Source of the DNA: Leifsonia poae
GTDB lineage: Bacteria; Actinomycetota; Actinomycetes; Actinomycetales; Microbacteriaceae
Reading direction: 5' to 3'
Assembly (NCBI RefSeq): GCF_020009625.1
Contig: NZ_JAIHLP010000002.1
Location: 1,426,001-1,490,000 of the forward strand
Length of the DNA: 64,000 nt
The notes beneath the pieces are model-generated. The model searched no databases. It saw only the letters and a list, made by a program, of their open reading frames with translations, and was not told the DNA's origin. The translations under genes and the position numbers were made by a program. Of the stretch, positions 26,288-36,535 are shown one piece after another (within the stretch, counting starts at the first letter, position 1; each line of letters begins with the position of its first letter).

Positions 26288-28003
26288 CTATCCGAAGGTG
26301 AACGAGTAGGCCTGGATCGAATTCGGCACCGAAACCGTGATCGTCCCCGACCTCGAATCGGCCGTTTTCACGAGTTCGTACGAGTTCGGTGTGCCGCTCA
26401 CGGTGAGACTCTTCTTGACACCGTCGACCGTGTAGTCGACCGTGCCGCTGCCCGCAAGGACCATGCGCACTTCGTTGCCGGTGTACGAGAGGCGGATGCG
26501 CGCATCCGGCCCCGTGGGCTGCACGTACTGCGTCTCGAGGCTCCACGATCCGTCGAGTGCGAAATGGTTGGCCGCGAGTTCGGCGGGGAAGGCGAACTGT
26601 TTCGTGAGCGCGGAGTACTTCTCGCTTCCGCCGAAGTTGACCTGTTTCGTCGTGCCCAGATAGCTCTCGGGGGTGGTGCTGCCCGACTTCGGCGTGGTGT
26701 CGGCGACCTCGGTGGCGGCCGGCAGTCGAACGCCCGGGTTCGCGGCGGTGAGGAGCTGTCGGATCAGCTGCTCGGTCTGGGCGTAGTTGCCCTCCCCGAA
26801 CTGCACATTGCGCACGACGCCCTTCGCGTCGATGAGGTAGTGGGCGGGCCAGTACCGGTTGCGGTAGTTGGTCCACGTGCTCAGATCGTTGTCGATGGCC
26901 ACCGGGTAGGTGATACCGAAGCCTTTGGCTCCGGCCTCGACGTTGGCCGGCACCTTCTCGAACGCGTACTCGGGCGAGTGGATGCCGATCACATCGAGTC
27001 CGGCCGCCTTGTACGCCTTGTTCCAGGCGACGACATGCGGGATGGAGCGCTGGCAGTTGATGCAGGAGTACGCCCAGAAGTCGACGAGCACGACTTTGCC
27101 TTTCAGCTGCGAAAGAGCGATCGGCTTGTTTCCCGGGGTGTTGAACCACTGCTGGATGCCGGTGATGTCGGGCGCGGTGCCGCAACTCTCCAGGCTGCTC
27201 GCATCGTTCGTGCACTTGGAGAGGTCTTTGTTCTGGGCGTTGACGATGCCGCCGAGGTTGAGGGCCTTGCTCACCTGGTCGGAGTTCGAGAATTGGTCTT
27301 GCAGGGCGCTCGTGTAGTCGGGAACGAGCCGCTGCAATGCCTGCGGCAGGTTGAACACGAGACCGACCGCGAGGGCGATCATCAGCGCGCCGCCGGTGAT
27401 GCGGATGCCCTTCTGGTGCTTGCGGAACGTCTTCACCCGTTCGGCGACCCGGCGACCCGCGAGAGCGAAGATGAGCAACGGAATGGCCGCGCCGAGCGCG
27501 AACGTCACTGTGAGCACGATGGTCTCCGGCCCGATCCGACCGGTGGATCCCGCGACGGTGATGGCCGCGAGCACCGGTCCGGCGCAGGGCACGTAGACGG
27601 CGCCGAGCGCGATTCCGAGCACGAACCCGCCGCGCTCGGTTCCCACATTCTTCTGCGGGATCCACGAGAACGGCTTCTCGAGGTACTCCTCGATCTTGGG
27701 GACGATCAGGCCGACACCGATCAGGACGAGCACGACGATGCCGGCGTAGCGGAGCACATCCTGAGGCAGATGGAGCAGGGCGAGGAGCAGTGAGCCGATG
27801 AGGGTGAACACGCTGAAGCTGACCACCAGGCCGAGGATCACCAGGTAGGGGCGCCAGCGCGAGACGGGCGGCATCTCCGTCGAACCACGGGCGCCCTGCA
27901 CACCGCCCGAGAAGAAGATGACCGGCAGAACCGGCAGGATGCACGGCGAGATGCCGGTGATCAGGCCGCCGAGAAAGCCGATGAGGGCGAGGGTGAGATA
28001 CAC
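26288..28003 (-). CDS. dipZ: DipZ: CcdA-type electron transporter fused to a thioredoxin domain
   Basis: A 571-residue membrane protein. Residues 1-215 are a CcdA-like six-helix domain with redox cysteines in SPCILPVLP (C21) and YVPCAGPV (C140). Residues about 285-420 form a TlpA-like thioredoxin domain with active site SCINCQ (C314, C317). Residues about 450-571 form a beta-sandwich C-terminal domain. It carries reducing power across the membrane to envelope proteins, as in mycobacterial DipZ. It is divergent from an MPT83-like gene, the same partner as in M. tuberculosis, and has a SigK-type promoter 30 nt upstream. Confidence 0.93.
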   Translation of the reverse strand: MYLTLALIGFLGGLITGISPCILPVLPVIFFSGGVQGARGSTEMPPVSRWRPYLVILGLVVSFSVFTLIGSLLLALLHLPQDVLRYAGIVVLVLIGVGLIVPKIEEYLEKPFSWIPQKNVGTERGGFVLGIALGAVYVPCAGPVLAAITVAGSTGRIGPETIVLTVTFALGAAIPLLIFALAGRRVAERVKTFRKHQKGIRITGGALMIALAVGLVFNLPQALQRLVPDYTSALQDQFSNSDQVSKALNLGGIVNAQNKDLSKCTNDASSLESCGTAPDITGIQQWFNTPGNKPIALSQLKGKVVLVDFWAYSCINCQRSIPHVVAWNKAYKAAGLDVIGIHSPEYAFEKVPANVEAGAKGFGITYPVAIDNDLSTWTNYRNRYWPAHYLIDAKGVVRNVQFGEGNYAQTEQLIRQLLTAANPGVRLPAATEVADTTPKSGSTTPESYLGTTKQVNFGGSEKYSALTKQFAFPAELAANHFALDGSWSLETQYVQPTGPDARIRLSYTGNEVRMVLAGSGTVDYTVDGVKKSLTVSGTPNSYELVKTADSRSGTITVSVPNSIQAYSFTFG

Positions 28004-28032
28004 GGGCAGGCCTTCCGATAGGGATGCCAGGG

Positions 28033-28060
28033 GTTCGGAACGACACCGGATGCCGGATTG
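28033..28060 (-). promoter_or_regulatory. SigK-type promoter of dipZ
   Basis: On the reverse strand CAATCC (28060-28055), 16 bases, then CCGAAC (28038-28033). This is close to the CCATCC/CCGAAT elements described for mycobacterial SigK. The -10 lies 30 nt from the dipZ ATG, giving a short leader. It is the mirror partner of the promoter at 28075. Confidence 0.65.
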
Positions 28061-28074
28061 ATTTCGTTTCTCTC

Positions 28075-28102
28075 CAATCCGTTCCCGCCGCAGCCTCCGA
28101 AT
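28075..28102 (+). promoter_or_regulatory. SigK-type promoter of the MPT83-like gene
   Basis: CAATCC (28075-28080), 16 bases, CCGAAT (28097-28102). The -10 matches the mycobacterial SigK element exactly, and the -35 differs by one base in its known form. It would start transcription near 28109, about 50 nt before the ATG. Confidence 0.7.
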
Positions 28103-28158
28103 GCCCCGATGTAGGCCGCCCCCAGCAGCGGTCGATCACACACAAAGGAGTAGTTCCC

Positions 28159-28821
28159 ATGCGAGTTCAGAAGCGTCACATCATCGCCGTTCTGGCACTC
28201 GCCGCAGCGGCCACCCTCGGTCTCTCGGCGTGTTCGTCCGGCAGCAGCGGCTCGGGCTCGTCGAGCAGCTCATCCAAGGAAGCGAGTTCCTCCCCGAGCG
28301 CCTCCGCGATGGATCCGGCTGCCGATCTCGTCGGCAGTGGTTGCGCAGCCTACGCCAAGGCCGTTCCGACCGGCGCGGGCTCGGTCACCGGCATGGCACA
28401 GGACCCGGTGGCGGTCGCCGCCTCCAACAACCCCCTGCTCACCACCCTCGTCGCGGCCGTGTCGGGCAAGCTCAACCCCGATGTCAACCTCGTCAACACC
28501 CTGAACGGCAGCGAGTTCACCGTCTTCGCTCCGGTCGACACGGCCTTCGCGAAGATCGCCCCGGCCACCATCGACACTCTGAAGACTGCGGCCGGCGCGG
28601 ACACGCTGAAGAGCATCCTCACCTACCACGTCGTCGCCGGGCAGATCGCTCCCGACCAGATCGACGGCACCCACAAGACCGTCGAGGGCGGCACCGTGAC
28701 GGTCACCGGCAGCGGCGACAACATCATGGTGAACGACGCCAAGGTCATCTGCGGCGGCGTGCACACCGCGAATGCCACGGTGTACCTCATCGACACCGTG
28801 CTGATGCCGCCGGCCAACTGA
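28159..28821 (+). CDS. MPT83/MPT70-like fasciclin lipoprotein
   Basis: A 220-residue lipoprotein: signal peptide, lipobox LSAC (C25), a Ser-rich linker (about 26-50) and one fasciclin domain (about 75-218). Hallmarks are [34 protein letters not shown] and the terminal [11 protein letters not shown]. In mycobacteria the homologues MPT83/MPT70 are SigK-controlled and adjacent to dipZ, as here. AAAGGAG lies 8 nt before the ATG at 28159, so upstream in-frame ATGs are rejected. A role in surface or heme-linked interactions is not shown. Confidence 0.9.
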   Translation: MRVQKRHIIAVLALAAAATLGLSACSSGSSGSGSSSSSSKEASSSPSASAMDPAADLVGSGCAAYAKAVPTGAGSVTGMAQDPVAVAASNNPLLTTLVAAVSGKLNPDVNLVNTLNGSEFTVFAPVDTAFAKIAPATIDTLKTAAGADTLKSILTYHVVAGQIAPDQIDGTHKTVEGGTVTVTGSGDNIMVNDAKVICGGVHTANATVYLIDTVLMPPAN

Positions 28822-28851
28822 TCCCCTCCGTCTGGCCACGGCATCGACGTT

Positions 28852-28877
28852 CGGCCCGTCCCTTCGGGGGCGGGCCG
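28852..28877 (+). terminator. Hairpin terminator after the MPT83-like gene
   Basis: CGGCCCGTCCC, loop TTCG, GGGGCGGGCCG, followed by TTCGTTGT. One base pair in the stem is mismatched. It starts 30 nt after the stop. Confidence 0.85.
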
Positions 28878-28936
28878 TTCGTTGTGCGGGCGCGGAACGT
28901 CCGTGCAGACTCGCCCACGGATGGGATGATAGGCGG

Positions 28937-30031
28937 ATGAACTCCATCGTCACCTGGGCCACCCGCTTCTGGCCGATCGTCGTGCCGATCGTCGGTGTGG
29001 TGTTGCTGGTGGCGGTGTGGACCGTTTCGCTCGGTCCGGTGCTCGTGGTGATCGTCGCCATCGTGCTCGCGGGCACCGTGCTCGCGGCCGTGCAGCACGC
29101 GGAGGTGGTGGCCCACAAGGTGGGCGAACCGTTCGGCTCCCTGGTTCTGGCGGTGGCGGTCACCGTGATCGAGGTCGCGCTCATCGTGACCTTGATGTCG
29201 AGCGGCAAAGACTCGTCCACCCTGGCGCGCGACACGGTCTTCTCGGCCGTCATGATCACCATGAACGGTATCGTCGGCCTGTCGCTGCTGATCGGGGCGC
29301 CCCGGCGCGGCACGACGCATTTCAATCCTGAAGGCACGGGTGCGGCCCTGGCGACGGTGACCGCGCTCGCCGCACTGACAATGGTGCTTCCGACGTTCAC
29401 CGAGACGCCCGGGCCGCAGTTCTCGACCAGTCAGCTCGTGTTCGCGGCTGTCGCATCCGTTGCGCTGTACGCGATGTTCGTGATCACGCAGACGGTGGCC
29501 CACCGCGGCTTCTTCCTTCCCACCAAGGCCAACGGCAAACCGCTCGACGATGACGAGCATGCTGCGGTGCCGTCGACCCGCACCGCGCTGACCAGCCTCG
29601 GCCTCCTCATCGTGGCGTTGGTCGCGGTGGTGGGTCTGGCGAAGCTGGAGTCGCCCTCGATCGAGAGCGCCGTCGCGGCGGTGGGCTTCCCGCAGTCGTT
29701 CGTCGGCGTCGTGATCGCCCTGCTGGTGCTGCTCCCGGAGGGCATCGCCGCCGCGAAGGCGGCCTCGCGCAACCGGATGCAGACGAGCATGAATCTGGCA
29801 CTGGGGTCGGCGATGGCGAGCATCGGCCTCACCATCCCGTCGATCGCGATCGCGTCGATCTGGCTGACCGGGCCGCTGCTGCTGGGGCTCGGCGCCAGTC
29901 AGATCGTGCTGCTCACCCTCACCGTCGTGGTGAGCGCGCTCACCGTCGTGCCGGGGCGGGCGACCCGCCTGCAGGGCGGTGTGCACCTGGTGCTGTTCGC
30001 GGCGTTCCTGTTCCTGTCGATCGTCCCCTGA
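28937..30031 (+). CDS. ChaA-like cation (Ca2+ or Na+)/H+ antiporter
   Basis: A 364-residue integral membrane protein with about 11 helices and the two CaCA-family alpha-repeats. The first is VAVTVIEVALIVTLM (about 70-85), with FGSLVLA before it. The second is ALLVLLPEGIAAAKAASRNR (about 260-280). The acidic residues E79 and E268 (approximate) would bind the cation. The central loop at about 195-212 is hydrophilic. It stands alone between the fasciclin gene and a convergent TetR gene. Substrate (Ca2+, Na+ or K+) cannot be assigned from sequence. Confidence 0.9.
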   Translation: MNSIVTWATRFWPIVVPIVGVVLLVAVWTVSLGPVLVVIVAIVLAGTVLAAVQHAEVVAHKVGEPFGSLVLAVAVTVIEVALIVTLMSSGKDSSTLARDTVFSAVMITMNGIVGLSLLIGAPRRGTTHFNPEGTGAALATVTALAALTMVLPTFTETPGPQFSTSQLVFAAVASVALYAMFVITQTVAHRGFFLPTKANGKPLDDDEHAAVPSTRTALTSLGLLIVALVAVVGLAKLESPSIESAVAAVGFPQSFVGVVIALLVLLPEGIAAAKAASRNRMQTSMNLALGSAMASIGLTIPSIAIASIWLTGPLLLGLGASQIVLLTLTVVVSALTVVPGRATRLQGGVHLVLFAAFLFLSIVP

Positions 30032-30068
30032 CGGGCTGACCGGGCGGGCCGCCAGCGTCGACCGGCCG

Positions 30069-30659
30069 TTACGGCCTCGGTGAACCCTGTCGCACGGCCG
30101 CGTCGAACAGCGTCTCGGCGGCAAGCTTCGCCGCGAGCGGGGTTCCCCCGCAGAGTGCTGCGCTGGCCGAGGCCCCGTCGAACAGCAGCGTCAGCTGCAC
30201 GCCGAGCACGTGCGGCGCGGCCGCACCGGCGGCCAACGCCTGCCGTTCGAAGAAGTCGGTGAGCTGCAGTTTGAAGCCCTGGGCGACGACGGCCGCGGGA
30301 TGGTCGCGGTCGCGCAGCTCGGTGGCCACGTTCACGAAGGGGCAGCCGTAGAAGTCGCTCGCCTCGGCTGCGGCGTGCAACGCATCGTAGACGTGAAGCA
30401 CGCGCTCCCGTGGGCTGAGAGTGTCGTCGGTGTCGAAGTAGGAGGCGACCACTCGTGGGCCGTACTCGCTGAGCATCTCGGCGACGATCGCATCTTTGCC
30501 GTCGAAGTGCTGGTAGATCGAGCGTTTGGAGACCTCGGCTTCGATCGCGAGCTTGTCGACGCCGACCGCGTGGATGCCGTCGCGCAGGAAGAGTCGTGCC
30601 GCCGCGGCCAGCACGCGCTCGCGCGGCCGGGGTCTTGTCGTCGGCTCGATCACGGTCAT
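30069..30659 (-). CDS. TetR-family repressor
   Basis: A 196-residue regulator. The N-terminal helix-turn-helix (about 12-58) contains RERVLAAAARLFLRDGIHAV and VSKRSIYQHFDGKDAIVAEM. The ligand domain is of the TetR_C type, with FYGCPFVNVATELRDRDHPA. The ATG at 30659 is chosen because an upstream in-frame ATG at 30842 would place the operator and part of the SDR gene inside the protein. It is divergent from the SDR gene at 30745, sharing a perfect palindrome, and should repress both genes. Confidence 0.9.
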   Translation of the reverse strand: MTVIEPTTRPRPRERVLAAAARLFLRDGIHAVGVDKLAIEAEVSKRSIYQHFDGKDAIVAEMLSEYGPRVVASYFDTDDTLSPRERVLHVYDALHAAAEASDFYGCPFVNVATELRDRDHPAAVVAQGFKLQLTDFFERQALAAGAAAPHVLGVQLTLLFDGASASAALCGGTPLAAKLAAETLFDAAVRQGSPRP

Positions 30660-30690
30660 GCGTTCGATTCTACGGACGCGGTTGCCAAAA

Positions 30691-30727
30691 GTAAACCGAT
30701 CTGTGTACAGTACACAGATCGGTTTAC
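30691..30727. promoter_or_regulatory. Perfect 37-bp operator palindrome of the TetR/SDR pair
   Basis: GTAAACCGATCTGTGTAC, one central A, then the exact mirror GTACACAGATCGGTTTAC. It lies 32 nt from the TetR start and 18 nt from the SDR start. It is the obvious TetR binding site and overlaps both promoters. Confidence 0.93.
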
Positions 30728-30744
30728 ATCTCGAAAGGACCCTC

Positions 30745-31452
30745 ATGACCCGCATCACCGGACAGATCGCGCTCGTCACCGGCGCCAACCGAGGGCTCGG
30801 CGCGGCCTTCGTCGCCGAACTCCTCGAACGCGGTGTCGCCAAGGTCTACGCAGCCGCCCGCGCCCCCGAGAGTGTGGCTGTCACCGATCCGCGCATCGTC
30901 CCGATCGCGCTCGATGTGACCGACGAGGCGAGCATCGCCGCCGCGGCCGTCGCCACCGCCGACGTGACGCTCCTGATCAACAACGCCGGCATCGCCGTCA
31001 ACCAATCGCTCGTCTCCGGCGACCTCACCGAGATCCGCCGTGAATTCGACACCAACTTCTGGGGTCCGGTGCTCGTGACACGCGAGTTCGCGCCGATCAT
31101 CGCCGGCAATGGCGGCGGGGCCATCGTGAACATGCACTCCGCGCTCAGCTGGCTGGCGGTCGGCTCGTACAGCGCCACAAAGGCCGCGCTCTGGTCGGCC
31201 AGCAACTCCGCGCGGGTCGAGCTCGCGCCGCACGACATCCAGGTCGTCGGCGTGCACGTCGGCTGGGTCGACACCGAGATGGCCGCGAACGCCGACGGCG
31301 TCAAGGTTCCCCCGGCGCAGGTCGTGACGGAGGCGCTCGACACCGTCGAGGCCGGCGGAGCGGAAGCGATCGTCGGTGACGTCGCCCGCCACGTCAAATC
31401 GAAGCTCCACGAAGATGTGCGGGTGCTGTACCCGCAGCTCACCGCGAGCTGA
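30745..31452 (+). CDS. Short-chain dehydrogenase/reductase
   Basis: A 235-residue classical SDR: cofactor loop TGANRGLG (about 12-19), NNAG (about 84-87), catalytic Ser in NMHSALSW and YSATK (about 145-149). R18 and the following residues allow NADP(H), but this is not certain. It is a clean SDR without extra domains; substrate unknown. GAAAGGA precedes the ATG. Induction by the signal of the adjacent TetR is inferred from the shared palindrome. Confidence 0.92.
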   Translation: MTRITGQIALVTGANRGLGAAFVAELLERGVAKVYAAARAPESVAVTDPRIVPIALDVTDEASIAAAAVATADVTLLINNAGIAVNQSLVSGDLTEIRREFDTNFWGPVLVTREFAPIIAGNGGGAIVNMHSALSWLAVGSYSATKAALWSASNSARVELAPHDIQVVGVHVGWVDTEMAANADGVKVPPAQVVTEALDTVEAGGAEAIVGDVARHVKSKLHEDVRVLYPQLTAS

Positions 31453-31492
31453 GCCTCCCGCTACCCTCTGCCGCCCTCGGCATCGGTCGGAG

Positions 31493-32413
31493 TCAGCCGG
31501 TGAATCCTTCGGCACGGATCCCCCACGAGACCGTCCAGGTCTCACCGGGGGCGAGCCAGCGTACGCCACGACCGGTGTTGAACGCGTTGGCCGGCGCCGT
31601 CATCGGCTCGATCGCGATGGCGACGTCGGAGGCGGTGTCCGTTGCGAAGGTGCGCGAGGTGTACACCTGCACGTAGCGGAACGCCTCGTCTCCCCACACG
31701 ACGACCCGGCGGCCGTCCGGGGCGGCGAGGATGTGCGATGCGCGGCCGGCGGTGACCGCCACATCCGCGAAGCCGTCGTCGAGCCGGAGGCCGCCGACCG
31801 CGCGACCGGAACGCAGGTCGAACTCCGTGCCGTCGACGGCGGACTCCCCCACGACATTGAGACGCTCGTCCACCTCGAAGTGCGTCGCGGCGGCGACGGT
31901 CACGGTCAGCTCGCCGGTGGGCACATCCCCGATCTTCGGGTACGGATGCGCGCCGAGCGCGACCGGCGCCGGCGCCTCCCCCGCATTCGTCACCGTGTGC
32001 GTGACAGCGAGGCCGTTCGCCTCGAGCTCGTGTCGCACCGTCGTGTCGAGCAGGAACGGATAGCCGGGCTCGGGAACGATCACGGCGGCCTGCGTCACTG
32101 ACGACGCGGTGCGTTCCACGAGCTCGTAGGGCCGATAGCGCAGCAGACCGTGGATCGCGTTCCCCTTCGCCGGCTCGGTGAGCGCGAGCTGCCGCAGCAC
32201 GCCGTCGTGCGTCCACGCGCCGTCTTTCACCCGATTGGGCCAGGGCGCCAGCACGATCCCGCAGCCCGACGGCGGCGTCGCCGACTCGGGAAACGGCTCG
32301 GTCAGGTCGACGTCACCCAGGCGCAGGCGGCGGAGACCGGCGCCCACCTGCGTGACGGTCGCGCTGAGGGTGCCGAAGGTGAGCTCGTGCTGGTTTCCGG
32401 TGGGGGCTCGCAT
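31493..32413 (-). CDS. Aldose 1-epimerase family protein
   Basis: A 306-residue galactose-mutarotase-fold protein: APWPNRVKDGAW (about 56-67), AIHGLLRY (about 88, catalytic-type His), LGAHPYPKIGD (about 152-162, second His) and IAIEPMTAPANAFNTG (catalytic-type Glu). These features match the GalM/YihR group. It lies beside a DeoR regulator and galT-galK, so interconversion of sugar anomers feeding galactokinase is likely. Confidence 0.88.
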   Translation of the reverse strand: MRAPTGNQHELTFGTLSATVTQVGAGLRRLRLGDVDLTEPFPESATPPSGCGIVLAPWPNRVKDGAWTHDGVLRQLALTEPAKGNAIHGLLRYRPYELVERTASSVTQAAVIVPEPGYPFLLDTTVRHELEANGLAVTHTVTNAGEAPAPVALGAHPYPKIGDVPTGELTVTVAAATHFEVDERLNVVGESAVDGTEFDLRSGRAVGGLRLDDGFADVAVTAGRASHILAAPDGRRVVVWGDEAFRYVQVYTSRTFATDTASDVAIAIEPMTAPANAFNTGRGVRWLAPGETWTVSWGIRAEGFTG

Positions 32414-32462
32414 GGATCAAGCGTAGGCCGCGGAGAACCCGCCCGAACGATTCCGGTCGGCC

Positions 32463-33251
32463 TCAGCCGGCGACGGTCACGGCGAGCCCGGCCGCGCGCA
32501 GCTCCGACACGGCGTTCGGTGCCGCCGACGATCCGGTGATCAGCTCGTCCACCTCGTCGAGCGTGGCGATCCGCCCCAGATGGGTGCGCCCCAGCTTCGA
32601 CCCGTCGGCCACGACGACGGCACGGGTGGCCGCGCCGACCATCACCCGCTTGAGGTCGGCTTCGGGAAGGTTCACATTGGTGATGCCGCCGCGGGGATGC
32701 ACGCCGGTGCAGCCGACGAAGGCCAGGTCGGCGTGCATCCGGTCGAGCAGCACGGAGGCGAGCGGCTCGACGAGGGAGTGCTGCAGGGGTCGGAGGGTGC
32801 CGCCGGTGACGACCACCTGGAAACGTGGGATCGCATGTTCCAGCTCGAGCGCGATCGTGAGCCCATTGGTGATCACGGTCACTCCGTCGAGGTCGGCGCG
32901 TTCGACGAGGGCGCGGGCGATGGCGGTGGTCGTGGTCCCCACATCGAGGATGAGGCTGGTGCCCGATTCGACGACAGCGGCTGCGGCCTGGGCGATGCGG
33001 CGCTTCTCGTCGGCGGAGGATTCGAGGGATTCCTCGAAGCTCGGCTCCCGGATTCCCACACCGCGCAACACCGCGCCGCCGTGCACCCGGCGGATCGACT
33101 GCTGCTGGTCGAGTTGGTCGAGGTCGCTGCGAACGGTGACGTCCGAGACCTGGAACGCCTCGCTGAGGTCACCCACGCGCACGAAGCCGTGTCGGCCGAT
33201 CAGGTCGAGCATCCGCTCGCGGCGGAGCGCGGCGGGCAACGTTTCGGTCAT
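32463..33251 (-). CDS. DeoR/GlpR-family regulator of the galactose genes
   Basis: A 262-residue DeoR regulator: winged helix (about 5-58; LIGRHGFVRVGDLSEAFQVS and VTVRSDLDQLDQQ) and a DeoRC sugar-phosphate sensor (about 75-235; ILDVGTTTTAIARAL and VVADGSKLGRTHLG). It is divergent from galT. The 83-nt gap contains CGAAAG repeats that could be its operator. It is probably a repressor of galTK released by a sugar phosphate (inference). Confidence 0.9.
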   Translation of the reverse strand: MTETLPAALRRERMLDLIGRHGFVRVGDLSEAFQVSDVTVRSDLDQLDQQQSIRRVHGGAVLRGVGIREPSFEESLESSADEKRRIAQAAAAVVESGTSLILDVGTTTTAIARALVERADLDGVTVITNGLTIALELEHAIPRFQVVVTGGTLRPLQHSLVEPLASVLLDRMHADLAFVGCTGVHPRGGITNVNLPEADLKRVMVGAATRAVVVADGSKLGRTHLGRIATLDEVDELITGSSAAPNAVSELRAAGLAVTVAG

Positions 33252-33288
33252 ATGGCAATGCTCGGCCGCTTCCGTATACTTGTCAATA

Positions 33289-33326
33289 CGAAAGCCATTG
33301 ACGACAAATACTTTCGAAACCGAAAG
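33289..33326. promoter_or_regulatory. Candidate DeoR operator before galT
   Basis: CGAAAG at 33289-33294, its reverse complement CTTTCG at 33311-33316 and CGAAAG again at 33321-33326 lie in the deoR/galT gap; CTTTCGAAAC contains the palindrome TTTCGAAA. Repeats of this kind are typical DeoR-family targets. The last copy is close to the galT ribosome site. Confidence 0.45.
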
Positions 33327-33334
33327 GGGTGGAG

Positions 33335-34575
33335 ATGCCTCCCATCACGAAGCGTGAGCACCGGCTGTCCGACGGCCGCGACCTCATCTACTACGACGAC
33401 GCCGACACCTCCCTCGCACCCGAACGCGCCGACGACCTGCGCGAACCGTCCGCCCGCCCCGCTACGGCCACCATGCGCCAAGATCCGCTCACCGGCGAAT
33501 GGGTGTCGATCGCGGCGGCCCGCCAGAACCGGGTCTTCCTCCCCCCGGCGGAGTTCGACCCGCTCGCCCCGGCCACACCCGCCAACCCCTCGGAGGTGCC
33601 CAGCCGGTACGACGTCGCGGTGTTCGAGAACAAGTCGCCATCGTTCGGGCCGCTGCTCCTCGACGAGAACGCCCCGACAGGGCTCGACGATCTCGCGACG
33701 ATCGGGCTCGGCCGCACCCGCACTTCGGTCGGACGCTGCGAGGTCGTCTGTTTCAGCCCCGAGACCAGCGGATCCTTCGGCAGCCTCACCCCGTCGCGCG
33801 CGCGCACCGTGATCGAAGCCTGGGCCGACCGCACGGCCACGCTCTCAGCCATGCCCGGCGTGCGCCAGGTCTTCCCCTTCGAGAACCGCGGCGAAGCGAT
33901 CGGCGTCACCCTGCACCACCCGCATGGGCAGATCTACGCCTACCCGTACGTGACGCCGCGAACGGCCGCGCTCATCCGTTCTCTCGACAACTACGGGCCC
34001 ACCCTGTTCGCCGACATCCTCGAACGCGAGCGCAGCTCCGAGCGCGTCGTGCTCACCGGCGAGCACTGGACAGCCTTCGTACCGTTCGCCGCGCGCTGGC
34101 CGATCGAGGTGCACATCCTCCCCCACCGGCACGTGGCCGACTTCACCGAGACGAACGCGGCGGAACGTGACGAACTCGCCACGCTCTATCTACGGGTTCT
34201 TCGTGGCGTCGACGCTCTCTACGACAGCCCCACCCCCTACATCGCGGCCTGGCATCAAGCGCCCGTCGGTGTGCGCCGCGACGAGATCCGCCTCATGCTG
34301 CAGCTCACCTCGCCCCGGCGCGCCGCCGACAAGCTCAAATTCCTGGCCGGCTCGGAGGCCGCCATGGGCGCTTGGATCGGCGATGTGCCCCCCGAGAAGG
34401 CCGCGGACCAGCTGCGTGAGGCCATCGCCCGCGCCGATCGGGACAACCCGGTCGGAACGCTCCCGGCACCCGTGACAGGATTGATCACCGCCGGCGGAGC
34501 ACCGGGAATGCCCACCCCCGCAGGCCACGTTCCTCTCGACGAGCCCACCACCGCATCCCCCCGAAAGGCCCCCCG

Positions 34576-34579
<4 letters not shown>
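33335..34579 (+). CDS. galT: Galactose-1-phosphate uridylyltransferase
   Basis: A 414-residue GalT of the Leloir pathway that exchanges galactose-1-phosphate and UDP-glucose. The nucleophilic histidine is in HHPHGQIYAYPY (H195-P-H197), with TGEHWTAFVPFAARWPIEVH and HRHVADF later. ATG 33335 is chosen with AAAGGGG upstream; GTG at 33329 is too close to the ribosome site. It overlaps galK by ATGA. galE is not in the window. Confidence 0.94.
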
Positions 34580-35736
<1,157 letters not shown>

Positions 35737-35740
35737 CGGT

Positions 35741-36535
35741 ATGACCGCTGCCGAAGTCACCTGGTTGAACGACGACACCGTACAGCTCCGCCAACCGAAG
35801 ACCTCGCATTGGGAGGCGCCGTTCCTGTTCCTGCTGTTCGGACGCAACCGGGCAATCCTCCTCGACTCCGGCGCCACCGCCGACGAGGCGGTCTTCCCGC
35901 TGCGGAGCACGGTCGAGAAGCTGATCCAAACCTGGCTGCGACGGAATCCCGCCCGGTTCATCCGGCCGTATCCTCTCGTGGTCGCGCACACGCACGCCCA
36001 CGGCGACCACATCGCGGGCGATCCGCTGCTCGCCGACCGGCCCGGCACCACCCTCGTCGGTGTGACCCCCGCCGAAGTCATCTCGTTCTTCGGCTTCCCC
36101 ACCTGGCCGGATGCGGTGGTCGAGTTCGACCTCGGCGACCGTGTGCTCGATGTGATCGGCGCCCCCGGCCACGAGTCGTCGGCCGTCGTCTTCTTCGACC
36201 GCGCCACCGGCATCCTGTTCACCGGTGACACCGTCTGCCCCGGCAACCTGTACGTGCGCGACCGGTCCCCGTTCGTGGCCACGATCGACCGACTCATCCG
36301 GTTTCGGGATGCGCCTCCCGCCCCCGTGCGCACTGTTCTCGGCGCACACATCGAGATGTCCACCGAACCGGGCGTCGATTACCCATCTGGAACGGTCGAC
36401 CAACCGAACGAGGCACCACTGGCCCTCCCGCCGAGCATCCTCGACGACATCCGCAAAGCGCTCCGTAAGCCGGGCAAGCGCGTCGTGCGCGACCGATTCA
36501 TCGTGGTGGACGAGGCCCGGGCCGAAGCGTCATGA
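35741..36535 (+). CDS. Metallo-beta-lactamase-fold hydrolase
   Basis: A 264-residue MBL-fold protein. The metal motif HTHAHGDHIAGD is at about 84-95, the third histidine is in GAPGHESSAV (about 145), the bridging aspartate in FTGDTVCPG (about 163) and the last histidine in LGAHIEMS. All ligands are present, so it should be an active two-metal hydrolase. Substrate unknown. It begins five bases after galK and may be part of that operon. Its end overlaps the convergent ydcF-like gene by six bases. Confidence 0.85.
   Translation: MTAAEVTWLNDDTVQLRQPKTSHWEAPFLFLLFGRNRAILLDSGATADEAVFPLRSTVEKLIQTWLRRNPARFIRPYPLVVAHTHAHGDHIAGDPLLADRPGTTLVGVTPAEVISFFGFPTWPDAVVEFDLGDRVLDVIGAPGHESSAVVFFDRATGILFTGDTVCPGNLYVRDRSPFVATIDRLIRFRDAPPAPVRTVLGAHIEMSTEPGVDYPSGTVDQPNEAPLALPPSILDDIRKALRKPGKRVVRDRFIVVDEARAEAS

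Noticed and set aside
28787..30124. Reverse-strand open frame of 445 codons opposite the antiporter
   Set aside because: Composition (His, Arg, Gln, Asp repeats) is that of an antisense shadow of membrane-protein codons.
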